From Emiliania huxleyi CCMP1516 (lineage: Eukaryota; Haptophyta; Isochrysidales; Noelaerhabdaceae), in contig NW_005201080.1 in the NCBI RefSeq assembly GCF_000372725.1, positions 8,872 to 72,871 of the forward strand: a stretch of 64,000 nucleotides of DNA. The letters run 5' to 3'. Shown here piece after piece: positions 22,239-31,474 of the stretch. The stretch's first letter is position 1. The number at the start of each line of letters is the position of its first letter. Below the pieces are notes generated by a model. The model was not told the DNA's origin and made no database searches. It worked only from the letters and a program-made list of their open reading frames with translations. The translations under genes and the position numbers were made by a program.

Positions 22239-22793
22239 TCAAAAGTAGCCGACACAGCGGTCGCACCCAATGCACCGCCCGCGGTGCTTTTTGAGGCAGA
22301 GGTTGTGCATGTGTTCCCCAGCGTTGCCGATGGTCCAGCCCTCAGCAGCCCATCGGCCCCCAAAGTTCTTGCAGAAGACGCACTTCTTTGACAAACCTGG
22401 CTTCTTGACGGTCTTGCCGATCGGCGCCTTCTCCGTCTTCTTGACGACCGCCAACGCATTGTCGGCCTCCTCCTTTGCCGTGGAGACGGCTGCGTGGACT
22501 GGCACCGCGTCACCCTTTGCCCACGCAACGAGCAGGCTCTGGTCAGATGCGGAGAGGGTTGCAAACCCCGGGATGACCGCCACGTTGGCTTCGCGGACGG
22601 CGGGGTTGCCTTCGGGCTTGCGCGACACGCACGCGACGTGCCACCAGGAAGTCGTCTCATAGCCGCGTTGGTCGCGCTTTGTCTTGCCAATGCGGACGGT
22701 GTCCTTTGCAATCTTCGTATCGCAGCCCTTGCAAGTGGAGCGATTGGACTTGGCGTACTCCGTGACAAACGATTCAGATGGCGGGCGGAACAT
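22239..22793 (-). CDS. PARP-type zinc finger protein
   Basis: The 184-residue product starts MFRPPSESFVTEYAKSNRS. It continues CKGCDTKIAKDTVRIGKTK and ETTSWWHVACV, the CxxC...HxxC pattern of the PARP-type zinc finger that senses DNA breaks in PARP1 and DNA ligase III. The second half has a helical region (LSASDQSLLVAWAKGD), a Lys-rich linker (KKTEKAPIGKTVKKPGLSKK) and a C-terminal Cys/His cluster (CVFCKNFGGRW, HMHNLCLKKHRGRCIGCDRC) that may be a second metal site. No PARP catalytic domain is present. A divergent F-box gene starts about 206 bp away. A nuclear DNA-binding role is inferred. Confidence 0.75.
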   Translation of the reverse strand: MFRPPSESFVTEYAKSNRSTCKGCDTKIAKDTVRIGKTKRDQRGYETTSWWHVACVSRKPEGNPAVREANVAVIPGFATLSASDQSLLVAWAKGDAVPVHAAVSTAKEEADNALAVVKKTEKAPIGKTVKKPGLSKKCVFCKNFGGRWAAEGWTIGNAGEHMHNLCLKKHRGRCIGCDRCVGYF

Positions 22794-22998
22794 CTTGGGA
22801 CGTGGCAAGTGTTGCGCTGCAAGTGCCGCAAGACCCAAGACGCAAGAGTCTCGTCCGGTCGCAAGTCACGCCCTTAAGATTTCGTCGAGGAGAGCGTCCA
22901 TAGACACCCCACATGACCCCACACGCGTGCGCGGCGGGTGTTTCTTTTTTGTGTTGCCCCCTGATTGCACGCGACCCAAGGCGTCCGAGAAGAGCGGC

Positions 22999-24762
22999 AT
23001 GTCGAAGACGAGCGGCATGTCGAAGACGAGCACATCGACGGCGTCCGTCGACGCACTGCCCGAGGAGCTTCTGCAAGCGTGTCTCGCCGCGATCAAAGCT
23101 CCTCGCAACTTTGCTGCCGCCGCCCAGGTGAACACACGATGGCACGCGGCCAGCAAACTGTGTGCGCACTGGGCCGGGCATATTATGCTCTGCAAGCTCG
23201 CGCGGCGGGATGTCATGCCTCTCGTCGTTGGCGCGCCCGACGGCCGCACGTGTATCGATAGCGCCGCCTTCTACGACAAGTATAGCTGCCACGTTGACGA
23301 GGAGGAAGGCAGCCGCGGCGTGTGCATGAGCGCCGCCGTACACCCTGCAGGTTTGCTCTACACGGCCCACGAGCACTGGATGGTCGGCCTCGACGCCATC
23401 GACCTGCACACGACCATCATGCACGTGTGGGACGTGCGACCGCACCATCAAGAGCCGAAACTGCTGCATAGTTTCTTTCCGGTGGATCACCTCTGCTCGG
23501 ATGCCAAGATCAGCATGCACATCGACGGCGACTTTCTGGGCGTGGCCTGTCCACTCGGCGGCCGGCCACAGATTCGGCACGCGCTGCGCCCCGCCGCCCT
23601 TCCGGGGACGATTCTGCAATCCAAGCTCCAGCTGGATCTGGCCATCTCCGCAGACGACCGCACCGCCATGGCGATGCACCTCCGCGCCGCCTCGAGAGAC
23701 TTGTTTGTCGGCTACTACTCTGGCAAGGTGGCCTACTTTGACCTCGAGAGTGGCGTCTGTATTAATTTCATCAACGGCATGGCGAAGCTCGTGACGGGCA
23801 TCGCGTCTCACGGCACGGAGGTCTTCATCGTCGGCCGGGGCGCGCAGGACCGTGCGTGTGTCAGCATGTGCACCACGGCCGAGATGCCCTTCGGCGGAGT
23901 AAGGGGCGGAGTTCCTGTACAGGAACTCCGCCCCAGACTGCTCCGCCCGTGGGGTGCCTTCCTGTCTGGAGGGCATCAGGACAGGTACAAGCTCCTGCCC
24001 TCCGAAGACTCGCCCATGCAGCCGAATGCGCTGCTGGTGGACGGCGAGCGCCTGCTCGTGGGCGCGAACGACCGCATCTACGTGTGGTCAGGGCTCGAGC
24101 AGCCGCAGGACGCGCCACCCGCACTGGCACATGTGCTCGAGGTGCAGCACAGCCGGAGAGGTGGCGGGCGGAACATCGACGGCGTGTGCGCGCTCGCCGT
24201 CGCGCCCGAGCGCGAGCAGATGTTCGTCGGCATCAACGGCGTGCATGGCTTCGCGGACGGCTCGGGCCCGCCCAACACCGAGTGCACGGTGCAGGTGTGG
24301 CACCTCCCGTGCATAGACCTTGGCGGCTCCTCCTCTACCCCGTCGTGCCTGCACGTGCTGCCCGCCGGCTGCATGGGTTCGATCACCGCGATGCTGCTCG
24401 TGAGCGGCGGCGCGCGGCTCTTCGCGTGGAGCAGCGACGAGATGCTCCGCGTGTGGCAGATCCATCCCGAGGAGGGCACGGGCACTGCGCAGGGCGCCGC
24501 TTCCTCGTCGTCTGCAGCCGCGCCGCCGCCTGCGCCGTGGGAGATTGGTGGCGGTGCCCTGCACCCTTCGCTCGCGGACGGGCGCGGCACCCTGACTGAG
24601 GAGGAGCCGTGGGAGTGGGATCCCGGCTCGGACGACGAGTCTGAGTCTGGGGACGACTTCGGCGTGGACGAGGAGGACGAGGACGAGGAGGACGAGGAGG
24701 ACGAGGAGGACGAGGAGGACGAGGAGGACGAATACGAGGACGAGGACGACGCGTGGGACTGA
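22999..24762 (+). CDS. F-box protein with WD40-like propeller and acidic tail
   Basis: The 587-residue product begins with a Ser/Thr-rich leader, then an F-box: VDALPEELLQACLAAI, FAAAAQVNTRWHAAS. The middle is a degenerate WD40-like propeller, with strands such as THVWD-like MHVWDVRPH, DLFVGYYSGKVAYFDLE, DRIYVWSGLEQ, CTVQVWHLPCIDL and EMLRVWQIHPEEG. The tail is very acidic with repeated EEDEEDE. The start is the first ATG after a 5' region that overlaps the PARP-finger gene's promoter. Bases 23899-23979 are an in-frame 81-nt segment with GTAAGG at one end and CAG at the other, a possible intron holding a 32-bp palindrome. An SCF substrate-receptor role is inferred. Confidence 0.7.
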   Translation: MSKTSGMSKTSTSTASVDALPEELLQACLAAIKAPRNFAAAAQVNTRWHAASKLCAHWAGHIMLCKLARRDVMPLVVGAPDGRTCIDSAAFYDKYSCHVDEEEGSRGVCMSAAVHPAGLLYTAHEHWMVGLDAIDLHTTIMHVWDVRPHHQEPKLLHSFFPVDHLCSDAKISMHIDGDFLGVACPLGGRPQIRHALRPAALPGTILQSKLQLDLAISADDRTAMAMHLRAASRDLFVGYYSGKVAYFDLESGVCINFINGMAKLVTGIASHGTEVFIVGRGAQDRACVSMCTTAEMPFGGVRGGVPVQELRPRLLRPWGAFLSGGHQDRYKLLPSEDSPMQPNALLVDGERLLVGANDRIYVWSGLEQPQDAPPALAHVLEVQHSRRGGGRNIDGVCALAVAPEREQMFVGINGVHGFADGSGPPNTECTVQVWHLPCIDLGGSSSTPSCLHVLPAGCMGSITAMLLVSGGARLFAWSSDEMLRVWQIHPEEGTGTAQGAASSSSAAAPPPAPWEIGGGALHPSLADGRGTLTEEEPWEWDPGSDDESESGDDFGVDEEDEDEEDEEDEEDEEDEEDEYEDEDDAWD

Positions 24763-24875
24763 GGAGGAGGAGGACGACGAGGACCTTGCGCCGTGAGCTC
24801 GCTGACGTCGCCAATGGTACAGCGCAATTAGACAGATTCGTTTGCTCGTACACATCCCGGCGTCACCACACCGAA

Positions 24876-25265
24876 AATTCACGAAAGTGCGCACTTTCGC
24901 GAATTTTCGTTTGCAGCTCACACTGTGCAGGCATGTAGATCGCTCCTGCAGCTGAGGTGTGTGTGAGCGGTGAGCGGTGAGGGGGCGCCGCCCGCGGGCG
25001 CATGTTGTGTACCGGCGCGATCGCACGGTGCCAACCCCCAGGAACTCCAGTATGTATGTGGGTGGGTTCGAATTCACGAAAGTGCGCACTTTCGCGAATT
25101 TTCGTTTGCAGCTCACACTGTGCAGGCATGTAGATCGCTCCTGCAGCTGAGGTGTGTGTGAGCGGTGAGCGGTGAGGGGGCGCCGCCCGCGGGCGCATGT
25201 TGTGTACCGGCGCGATCGCACGGTGCCAACCCCCAGGAACTCCAGTATGTATGTGGGTGGGTTCG
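24876..25265. repeat. 195-bp perfect tandem duplication
   Basis: Copies at 24876-25070 and 25071-25265 look identical. Each begins with a near-palindrome centred on CGAAAGTGCGCACTTTCG and ends GTATGTATGTGGGTGGGTTCG. The sequence right after copy 2 (GGCTCCTGCG, CCCCTCGG, TATTG) also occurs at about 21974-22007 after an unrelated GTTCG, marking another short dispersed repeat. Confidence 0.9.
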
Positions 25266-25867
25266 GGCTCCTGCGGCCCCTCGGTATTGTCTGCTGGTTT
25301 ATACGGTCTCAGGCCGGCAGGCAGATTTTGTACGCGAGCTGTGCCACAGTGAAATGGCTACCCGCTGCGCTCTGTGTCTGAGCTCTGACCCTCTCTGACC
25401 CTAGAGTAGTCCCTGAGTCTCTGTCTGTGCGTGCCCAAGCTGCAAGTGCAACCCAGCCTCCGCACCCCAGTAGGCGTATCAACAGGGAGAAGAAAATACA
25501 GAAGAGATTATATCCCGCCCCCTCCCGGCGGCTCCCCGTCTGTGACCACAGTACAAGCCCACACACACAACCTGAAGGTCACAAACTCAAAAGCGCCGCG
25601 TCCTCGCCGGGAGGACGCAGAGAGAGGGGCACTCGCGCGACCGCACATCTCGACGTGCATCGCCCGCACGTCTCCATCTTCATATCATCCCGCGCATGGG
25701 GATCGCACTCAGGAAAGCGCCAGCCCCTTTCTGACTGAGTGGCTCGTGCGCTTGCCAAGCCTTCTGCCTCTGGCGGGCGCGATGCGGCTGCTGTTGGCAA
25801 GCACCCCGCCGAAAAAGGCATCGGCCAGGGAGATGATGCACGCCAGAGGTGCAGGAGCAGCAGCAGA

Positions 25868-26104
25868 TCAGCTCTCGTTGTCTGCGGCGAAGCTCACTCG
25901 CTTTTTGCCGCCGCTCGACCTTTGGAGCGCTGTCGCAGCCGCGTTTTGTGCGAGGGCCTCTGCGCGAGTGGAGCGGAAGAAGAGCGAGCCGGACCTTACG
26001 TACACCACGTCCGAGCGCGCAGACTGCAGCTCCTCGCGCTGGATCTGGAGCAGGCGGAGGTCGGTGTCGCGTGGCCGAGCCGGCAGCTGGCTCGTGCTTG
26101 GCAT
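25868..26104 (-). CDS. Small prefoldin-like protein, ASDURF-like
   Basis: A 78-residue frame from ATG: RDTDLRLLQIQREELQSAR, then SDVVYVRSGSLFFRSTRAEA and a basic tail. The pattern coiled coil, VY..., then a beta turn ending FF.....R recalls the small beta-type prefoldin subunit ASDURF of the PAQosome/R2TP system. A short length is normal for that protein. The similarity is by eye over about 40 residues and could be chance. The 5' end lies 30 bp from a large repeat. Confidence 0.35.
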   Translation of the reverse strand: MPSTSQLPARPRDTDLRLLQIQREELQSARSDVVYVRSGSLFFRSTRAEALAQNAAATALQRSSGGKKRVSFAADNES

Positions 26105-26133
26105 AGAGTGGTCCGGGCTGTGATTTCTTTCAA

Positions 26134-29100
26134 AATTAAAACTCCTGGGCTCTCAATGCCTAGCCCGCCGTTCTGTCAGCCGCGGCCCGCATGTCCAGAC
26201 AGTGCGGGCCTCGACGCCACACTAGGTCCATTGGGTTGAACCCTGGCTTGTCTCGAAGGTGAGGTATAGAGGGTCACATGGGGAATGCGAACTCGTCATG
26301 ATGCGCGGCGACGGCGGCGTCGATATCTGTCGACGCCGCCGCCCCGCGCTCCAAAACGGTCGCGTACGCATATGCGCACAACTAGGTACGTGCCAACCCG
26401 CATGGGCCAGACACCGTCAAAGGTCCCTCTCCACTCCTCCTTGCACCACTGAAGCATATGCAGCTGATGTGAGCAAGGTCGCCTAAGCGGCCCCCCTCGC
26501 TGTGGGTTGCCGTAGTTGGACCAATGCCACGCGTTGTGGCGAAGATGGCCTTATGCAGAGCCTGGCCGGGCCGTCTTCGGGCCCGGCCGCCCTAACAGTA
26601 CGACGCATACGCGCCGCGACCGCTTCAAGTGTCGCCGCCGCCGCAAGGCGGACGGCGCCCGCCGCCCAGCCAACAGTGGCTAGGGCGGGGGAAGGGTGGA
26701 TTCGAGCCGCCCGCACGCTCGTGCGGTAGGGAGGCTCGTGTAAAGCACGCCGTGCGCAAGCACAGGTGCGCGTTTGAAGCATTCGAGTCGCAGCAGCGAA
26801 GGCTGCTGTTTACTGGTTTGTGGCACGCCACGCATCTCGCGCGGTGAGTGCTGAGATACGCCCCGAGCACGATCGCCGGGGCGGCTGCATGACTAGAACG
26901 ACCCGTGCCGTGGCACAGGTCGAGTAGAGAGGGCCGCACACGCGTCCTTGCGGGCGGCCCGTTGTGAAGGATCGAGCACACCGAAGCGAGGTGTGCTCGT
27001 GTTGCAAGTGTCGCCGCCGCCGCAAGGCGGACGGCACCCACCGCCCAGCCAACAGTGGCTAGGGCGGGGGAAGGGTGGATTCGAGCCGCCCGCACGCTCG
27101 TGCGGTCGGGGGCTCGTGTAAAGCACGCCGTGCGCAAGCACAGGTGCGCGTTTGAAGCATTCGAGTCGCAGCAGCGGAGGCTGCTGTTTACTGGTTTGTG
27201 GCACGCCACGCGTCTCGCGCGGTGAGTGCTGAGATACGCCCCGAGCACGATCGCCGGGGCGGCTGCATGACTAGAACGACCCGTGCCGTGGCACAGGTCG
27301 AGTAGAGAGGGCCGCACACGCGTCCTTGCGGGCGGCCCGTTGTGAAGGATCGAGCGCGCCGAAGCGAGGTGTGCTCGTGTTGCAAGTGTCGCCGCCGCCG
27401 CAAGGCGGACGGCGCCCACCGCCCAGCCAACAGTGGCTAGGGCGGGGGAAGGGTGGATTCGAGCCGCCCGCACGCTCGTGTGGCCGGGAGGCTCGTGTAG
27501 AGCACGCCGTGCGCAAGCACAGGTGCGCGTTTGAAGCATTCGAGTCGCAGCAGCGAAGGCTGCTGTTTACTGGTTTGTGGCACGCCACGCATCTCGCGCG
27601 GTGAGTGCTGAGATACGCCCCGAGCACGATCGCCGGGGCGGCTGCATGACTAGAACGACCCGTGCCGTGGCACAGGTCGAGTAGAGAGGGCCGCACACGC
27701 GTCCTTGCGGGCGGCCCGTTGTGAAGGATCGAGCGCGCCGAAGCGAGGTGTGCTCGTGTTGCAAGTGTCGCCGCCGCCGCAAGGCGGACGGCGCCCACCG
27801 CCCAGCCAACAGTGGCTAGGCCGGGGGAAGGGTGGATTCGAGCCGCCCGCACGCTCGTGCGGTAGGGAGGCTCGTGTAGAGCACGCCGTGCGCAAGCACA
27901 GGTGCGCGTTTGAAGCATTCGAGTCGCAGCAGCGAAGGCTGCTGTTTACTGGTTTGTGGCACGCCACGCGTCTCGCGCGGTGAGTGCTGAGATACGCCCC
28001 GAGCACGATCGCCGGGGCGGCTGCATGACTAGAACGACCCGCGCCGTGGCACAGGTCGAGTAGAGAGGGCCGCACACGCGTCCTTGCGGGCGGCCCGTTG
28101 TGAAGGGTCGAGCGCGCCGAAGCGAGGTGTGCTCGTGTTGCAAGTGTCGCCGCCGCCGCAAGGCGGACGGCGCCCACCGCCCAGCCAACAGTGGCTAGGC
28201 CGGGGGAAGGGTGGATTCGAGCCGCCCGCACGCTCGTGTGGCCGGGAGGCTCGTGTAGAGCACGCCGTGCGCAAGCACAGGTGCGCGTTTGAAGCATTCG
28301 AGTCGCAGCAGCGAAGGCTGCTGTTTACTGGTTTGTGGCACGCCACGCGTCTCGCGCGGTGAGTGCTGAGATACGCCCCGAGCACGATCGCCGGGGCGGC
28401 TGCATGACTAAAACGACCCGTGCCGTGGCACAGGTCGAGTAGAGAGGGCCGCACACGCGTCCTTGCGGGCGGCCCATTGTGAAGGATCGAGCATACCGAA
28501 ACGAGGTGTGCTCGTGTTGCAAGTGTCGCCGCCGCCGCAAGGCGGACGGCACCCACCGCCCAGCCAACAGTGGCTAGGGCGGGGGAAAGGTGAATTCGAG
28601 CCGCCCGCACGCTCGTGCGGTAGGGAGGCTCGTGTAGAGCACGCCGTGCGCAAGCACAGGTGCGCGTTTGAAGCATTCGAGTCGCAGCAGCGGAGGCTGC
28701 TGCTTACTGGTTTGTGGCACGCCACGCATCTCGCGCGGTGAGTGCTGAGATACGCCCCCAGCACGATCGCCGGGGCGGCTGCATGACTAGAACGACCCGT
28801 GCCGTGGCACAGGCCGAGTAGAGAGGGCCGCACACGCGTCCTTGCGGGCGCCCGTTGCGAAGGATCGAGCGCGCCGAAGCGAGGTGTGCTCGTGTTGCAA
28901 GTGTCGCCGCCGCCGCAAGGCGGACGGCGCCCACCGCCCAGCCAACAGTGGCTAGGGCGGGGGAAGGGTGGATTCGAGCCGCCCGTACGCTCGTGCGGCC
29001 GGGGGGCTCGTGTAGAGCACGCCGTGCGCAAGCACAGGTGCGCGTTTGAAGCATTCGAGTCGCAGCAGCGAAGGCTGCTGCTTACTGGTTTGTGGCACGC

Positions 29101-29745
29101 CACGCGTCTCGCGCGGTGAGTGCTGAGATACGCCCCGAGCACGATCGCCGGGGCGGCTGCATGACTAGAACGACCCGCGCCGTGGCACAGGTCGAGTAGA
29201 GAGGGCCGCACACGCGTCCTTGCGGGCGGCCCGTTGTGAAGGATCGAGCGCGCCGAAGCGAGGCGTGCTCGTGTTGCAAGTGTCGCCGCCACCGCTGCAC
29301 GCGGGCTGGGCTATCGCCTGCAGGATGAGGCTAAAAGAGGCATAGTTCTCCGCGTAGAGCACATAGCAAAAGGACTCCCAATCTAAGCAAAGCCAGTTGC
29401 TCCATCCGGATGACGCATCAGAACTGAGAAATTTCCGTTGACAGAGAGCTGCTCGGTGTGACGACGTGTGGTGTCCATCCCAAATGCGCCGCTGGCGCAC
29501 TGTGGGGCGGGGGGGGAGGTCAAAGCGAGTCGCCCAGGCTCCCTGCTGGGCGGCTCGCGTCGTGTTTGTAACGGTTCGAAGAAGCTCTTTGTTCACGGTT
29601 GCACCGTGAACAGGAGATTGGTCGAGGCTATGCACAAGCGATGCGCGTAGACTCCGTGTGGCTCTGGGCTGCAGCCTGTTAGAGAGCCGAGTCGCTTTAA
29701 TAGCACGGCCGGGCACGGTCGTACCTCGCGTGCCCTCTGTGCGAA
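26134..29745. mobile_element. Composite element 1 with 379-bp tandem array
   Basis: Left end: a 212-bp segment (26134-26345) beginning AATTAAAACTCCTGGGC. Right end: a 227-bp segment (29519-29745) ending CCTCTGTGCGAA and containing the hairpin GTTCACGGTTGCACCGTGAAC. The same two ends, in the same order, bound a second element directly adjacent (29744-31249). The interior holds the 379-bp array and about 220 bp of unique sequence. No transposase, reverse transcriptase or terminal inverted repeat was recognised. The class is unknown; shared ends around different interiors suggest non-autonomous mobile DNA. Confidence 0.55.
26628..29290. repeat. Seven tandem copies of a 379-bp unit
   Basis: Units recur at about 26628, 27008, 27387, 27766, 28145, 28524 and 28902, marked by GTGTCGCCGCCGCCGCAAGG. 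They differ by scattered substitutions; one is shorter by a base. Each unit has several small inverted repeats (CCGCACGAGCGTGCGG type). Long frames on both strands run through the array because the unit is nearly free of stops in those frames. Their products are Arg/Ala-rich and resemble no protein, so I do not call genes. Confidence 0.9.
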
Positions 29746-31249
29746 TTAAAACTCCTGGGCTCTCAATGCCTAGCCCGCCGTTCTGTCAGCCGCGGCCCGC
29801 ATGTCCAGACAGTGCGGGCCTCGACGCCACACTAGGTCCATTGGGTTGAACCCTGGCTTGTCTCGAAGGTGAGGTATAGAGGGTCACATGGGGAATGCGA
29901 ACTCGTCATGATGCGCGGCGACGGCGGCGTCGATATCTGTCGACGCCGCCGCCCCACTTGTCTTCCTTCTCGGAAAGTTCGCGACCGAGTCTTTAGACTC
30001 GCTCGCGCGGCGCGCATTGACATATTGACTGTGCGCATCCCCATGTCGAGCGCAGCTCGAAGTGCCGGCTGGCCTCTTCTTGAGTGCCCTGACGATTTGT
30101 GGTCATCCCGACTACGGAATAACACGTGTTCTGTCGCCCCGTTCCGGAGGAATGCCGACAGGAGTGATTTGTTACTTGTGCAATCCGTGCAGGCACACAC
30201 CCTCACAGACTGCACTACGCCGCGAGGGTTCTTGCTGACCTCACGCCGTTAAGATAGCTGCGTGCGCTGGCACTCAGACAAGACACAACCAGGACACCCC
30301 TCTCCCGGGGGGCCGCTGGCGTCCGGGTCCCCAAACAGCCCGAGGGCCGTGTTGGTGCTTCCACTAGTGCAGTTCGAGTGCAGTGCGCCTCACAGGCTGA
30401 CACCGCACACCGTCTCGAACTGTCCTCGACGCCGCCAGTGGCGGGCCGACGGCAGGGTAGGGGCCGCAGGCCGTGCTTCGGGGCGCAGGCTCTACTGCTC
30501 ATTCATGGCTCCGCACTCCGCTCCGCGCGGCGTGTTGAGTATGGCTCACACCAGCAGCCAGACGGCTGCTGGTGGATGCTCGCGCTCCCCTCGCGCCGTC
30601 CTTGGCACGAGAGGGCGGGTTGATTTGCGAGTGCACCACGCAATGCCAGCTGGCCCTGCGGGTGCACTTCGCCCATGGCCGTGTGCTCATCTGGCGGCAC
30701 TGCTTGCTGCATGGCCATGTAAAGACGCCATTTTTGCACGGTGCTTTGCGCAAAGCATTACGTATGGGGCCACCTGCGGCTGGGGCGGTCCTCGCATTCC
30801 AGCTGGCGTGGACGACTGCTGTCCTCCTGTTGGCTGCTGGCTCCTCGTTCGAAGCTGAGCAGGCTGGTCCTCGCTGCAAAGCCTGCGGTTTGCATGTCTT
30901 GGACTGGCGGCGCGGTGCTGCACGCACTGCGGCGCGGATCCGTTTGGCCCATTGCGCCCGTCCGTAGGACGGGCGCGGTCGGTCGTGGCCTGGCGGCGGC
31001 ACTCGCCTCCGGCCTGGCCAGCGTCAAAGCGAGTCGCCCAGGCTCCCTGCTGGGCGGCTCGCGTCGTGTTTGTAACGGTTCGAAGAAGCTCTTTGTTCAC
31101 GGTTGCACCGTGAACAGGAGATTGGTCGAGGCTATGCACAAGCGATGCGCGTAGACTCCGTGTGGCTCTGGGCTGCAGCCTGTTAGAGAGCCGAGTCGCT
31201 TTAATAGCACGGCCGGGCACGGTCGTACCTCGCGTGCCCTCTGTGCGAA
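29744..31249. mobile_element. Composite element 2, same ends as element 1
   Basis: Begins with a copy of the 212-bp left end (29744-29955) and finishes with a copy of the 227-bp right end (31023-31249); both match element 1 almost exactly. The interior (29956-31022) is unrelated to the 379-bp array and has no recognised coding region. The two elements abut head to tail, sharing only a few bases at the junction (GTGCGAATTAAAAC). The right end stops 226 bp before the start codon of the CS/TPR gene. Confidence 0.55.
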
Positions 31250-31474
31250 AGGGTTGGATTTTAAGGAGAGGAGTAGTGTGGTGCTAGCCGTCGGATGGGA
31301 GGACGGCACACGCGACGCCTGCCACCACACGGAAGAGGGAGAAAGATTTTTTTCAAGGAAAGGAGACGGATTTTGTCGCCCCCCCTTGCCAGGCGGTGCG
31401 ATTTCTCGTCTTCCGTGGCATCGCCAAGGAGAGTCCGCCCAGCCTCCGCGAGTCGCCGATCTAACGGTCCCCAG

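Noticed and set aside
26700-26740. GGATTCGAGCC in each 379-bp unit as a tRNA T-arm
   Set aside because: The loop register does not match a T loop and no acceptor stem pairs with it.
26625-29292. Chains of 80-300-residue frames on both strands across the 379-bp array
   Set aside because: They repeat with the DNA unit, are Arg/Ala/Pro-rich and show no domain; openness follows from the unit composition.
29600-29625. Possible tRNA signals (GGTTCGAA, hairpin GTTCACGGTTGCACCGTGAAC)
   Set aside because: No cloverleaf can be drawn around the B-box-like word, and the hairpin is not an anticodon or T arm.
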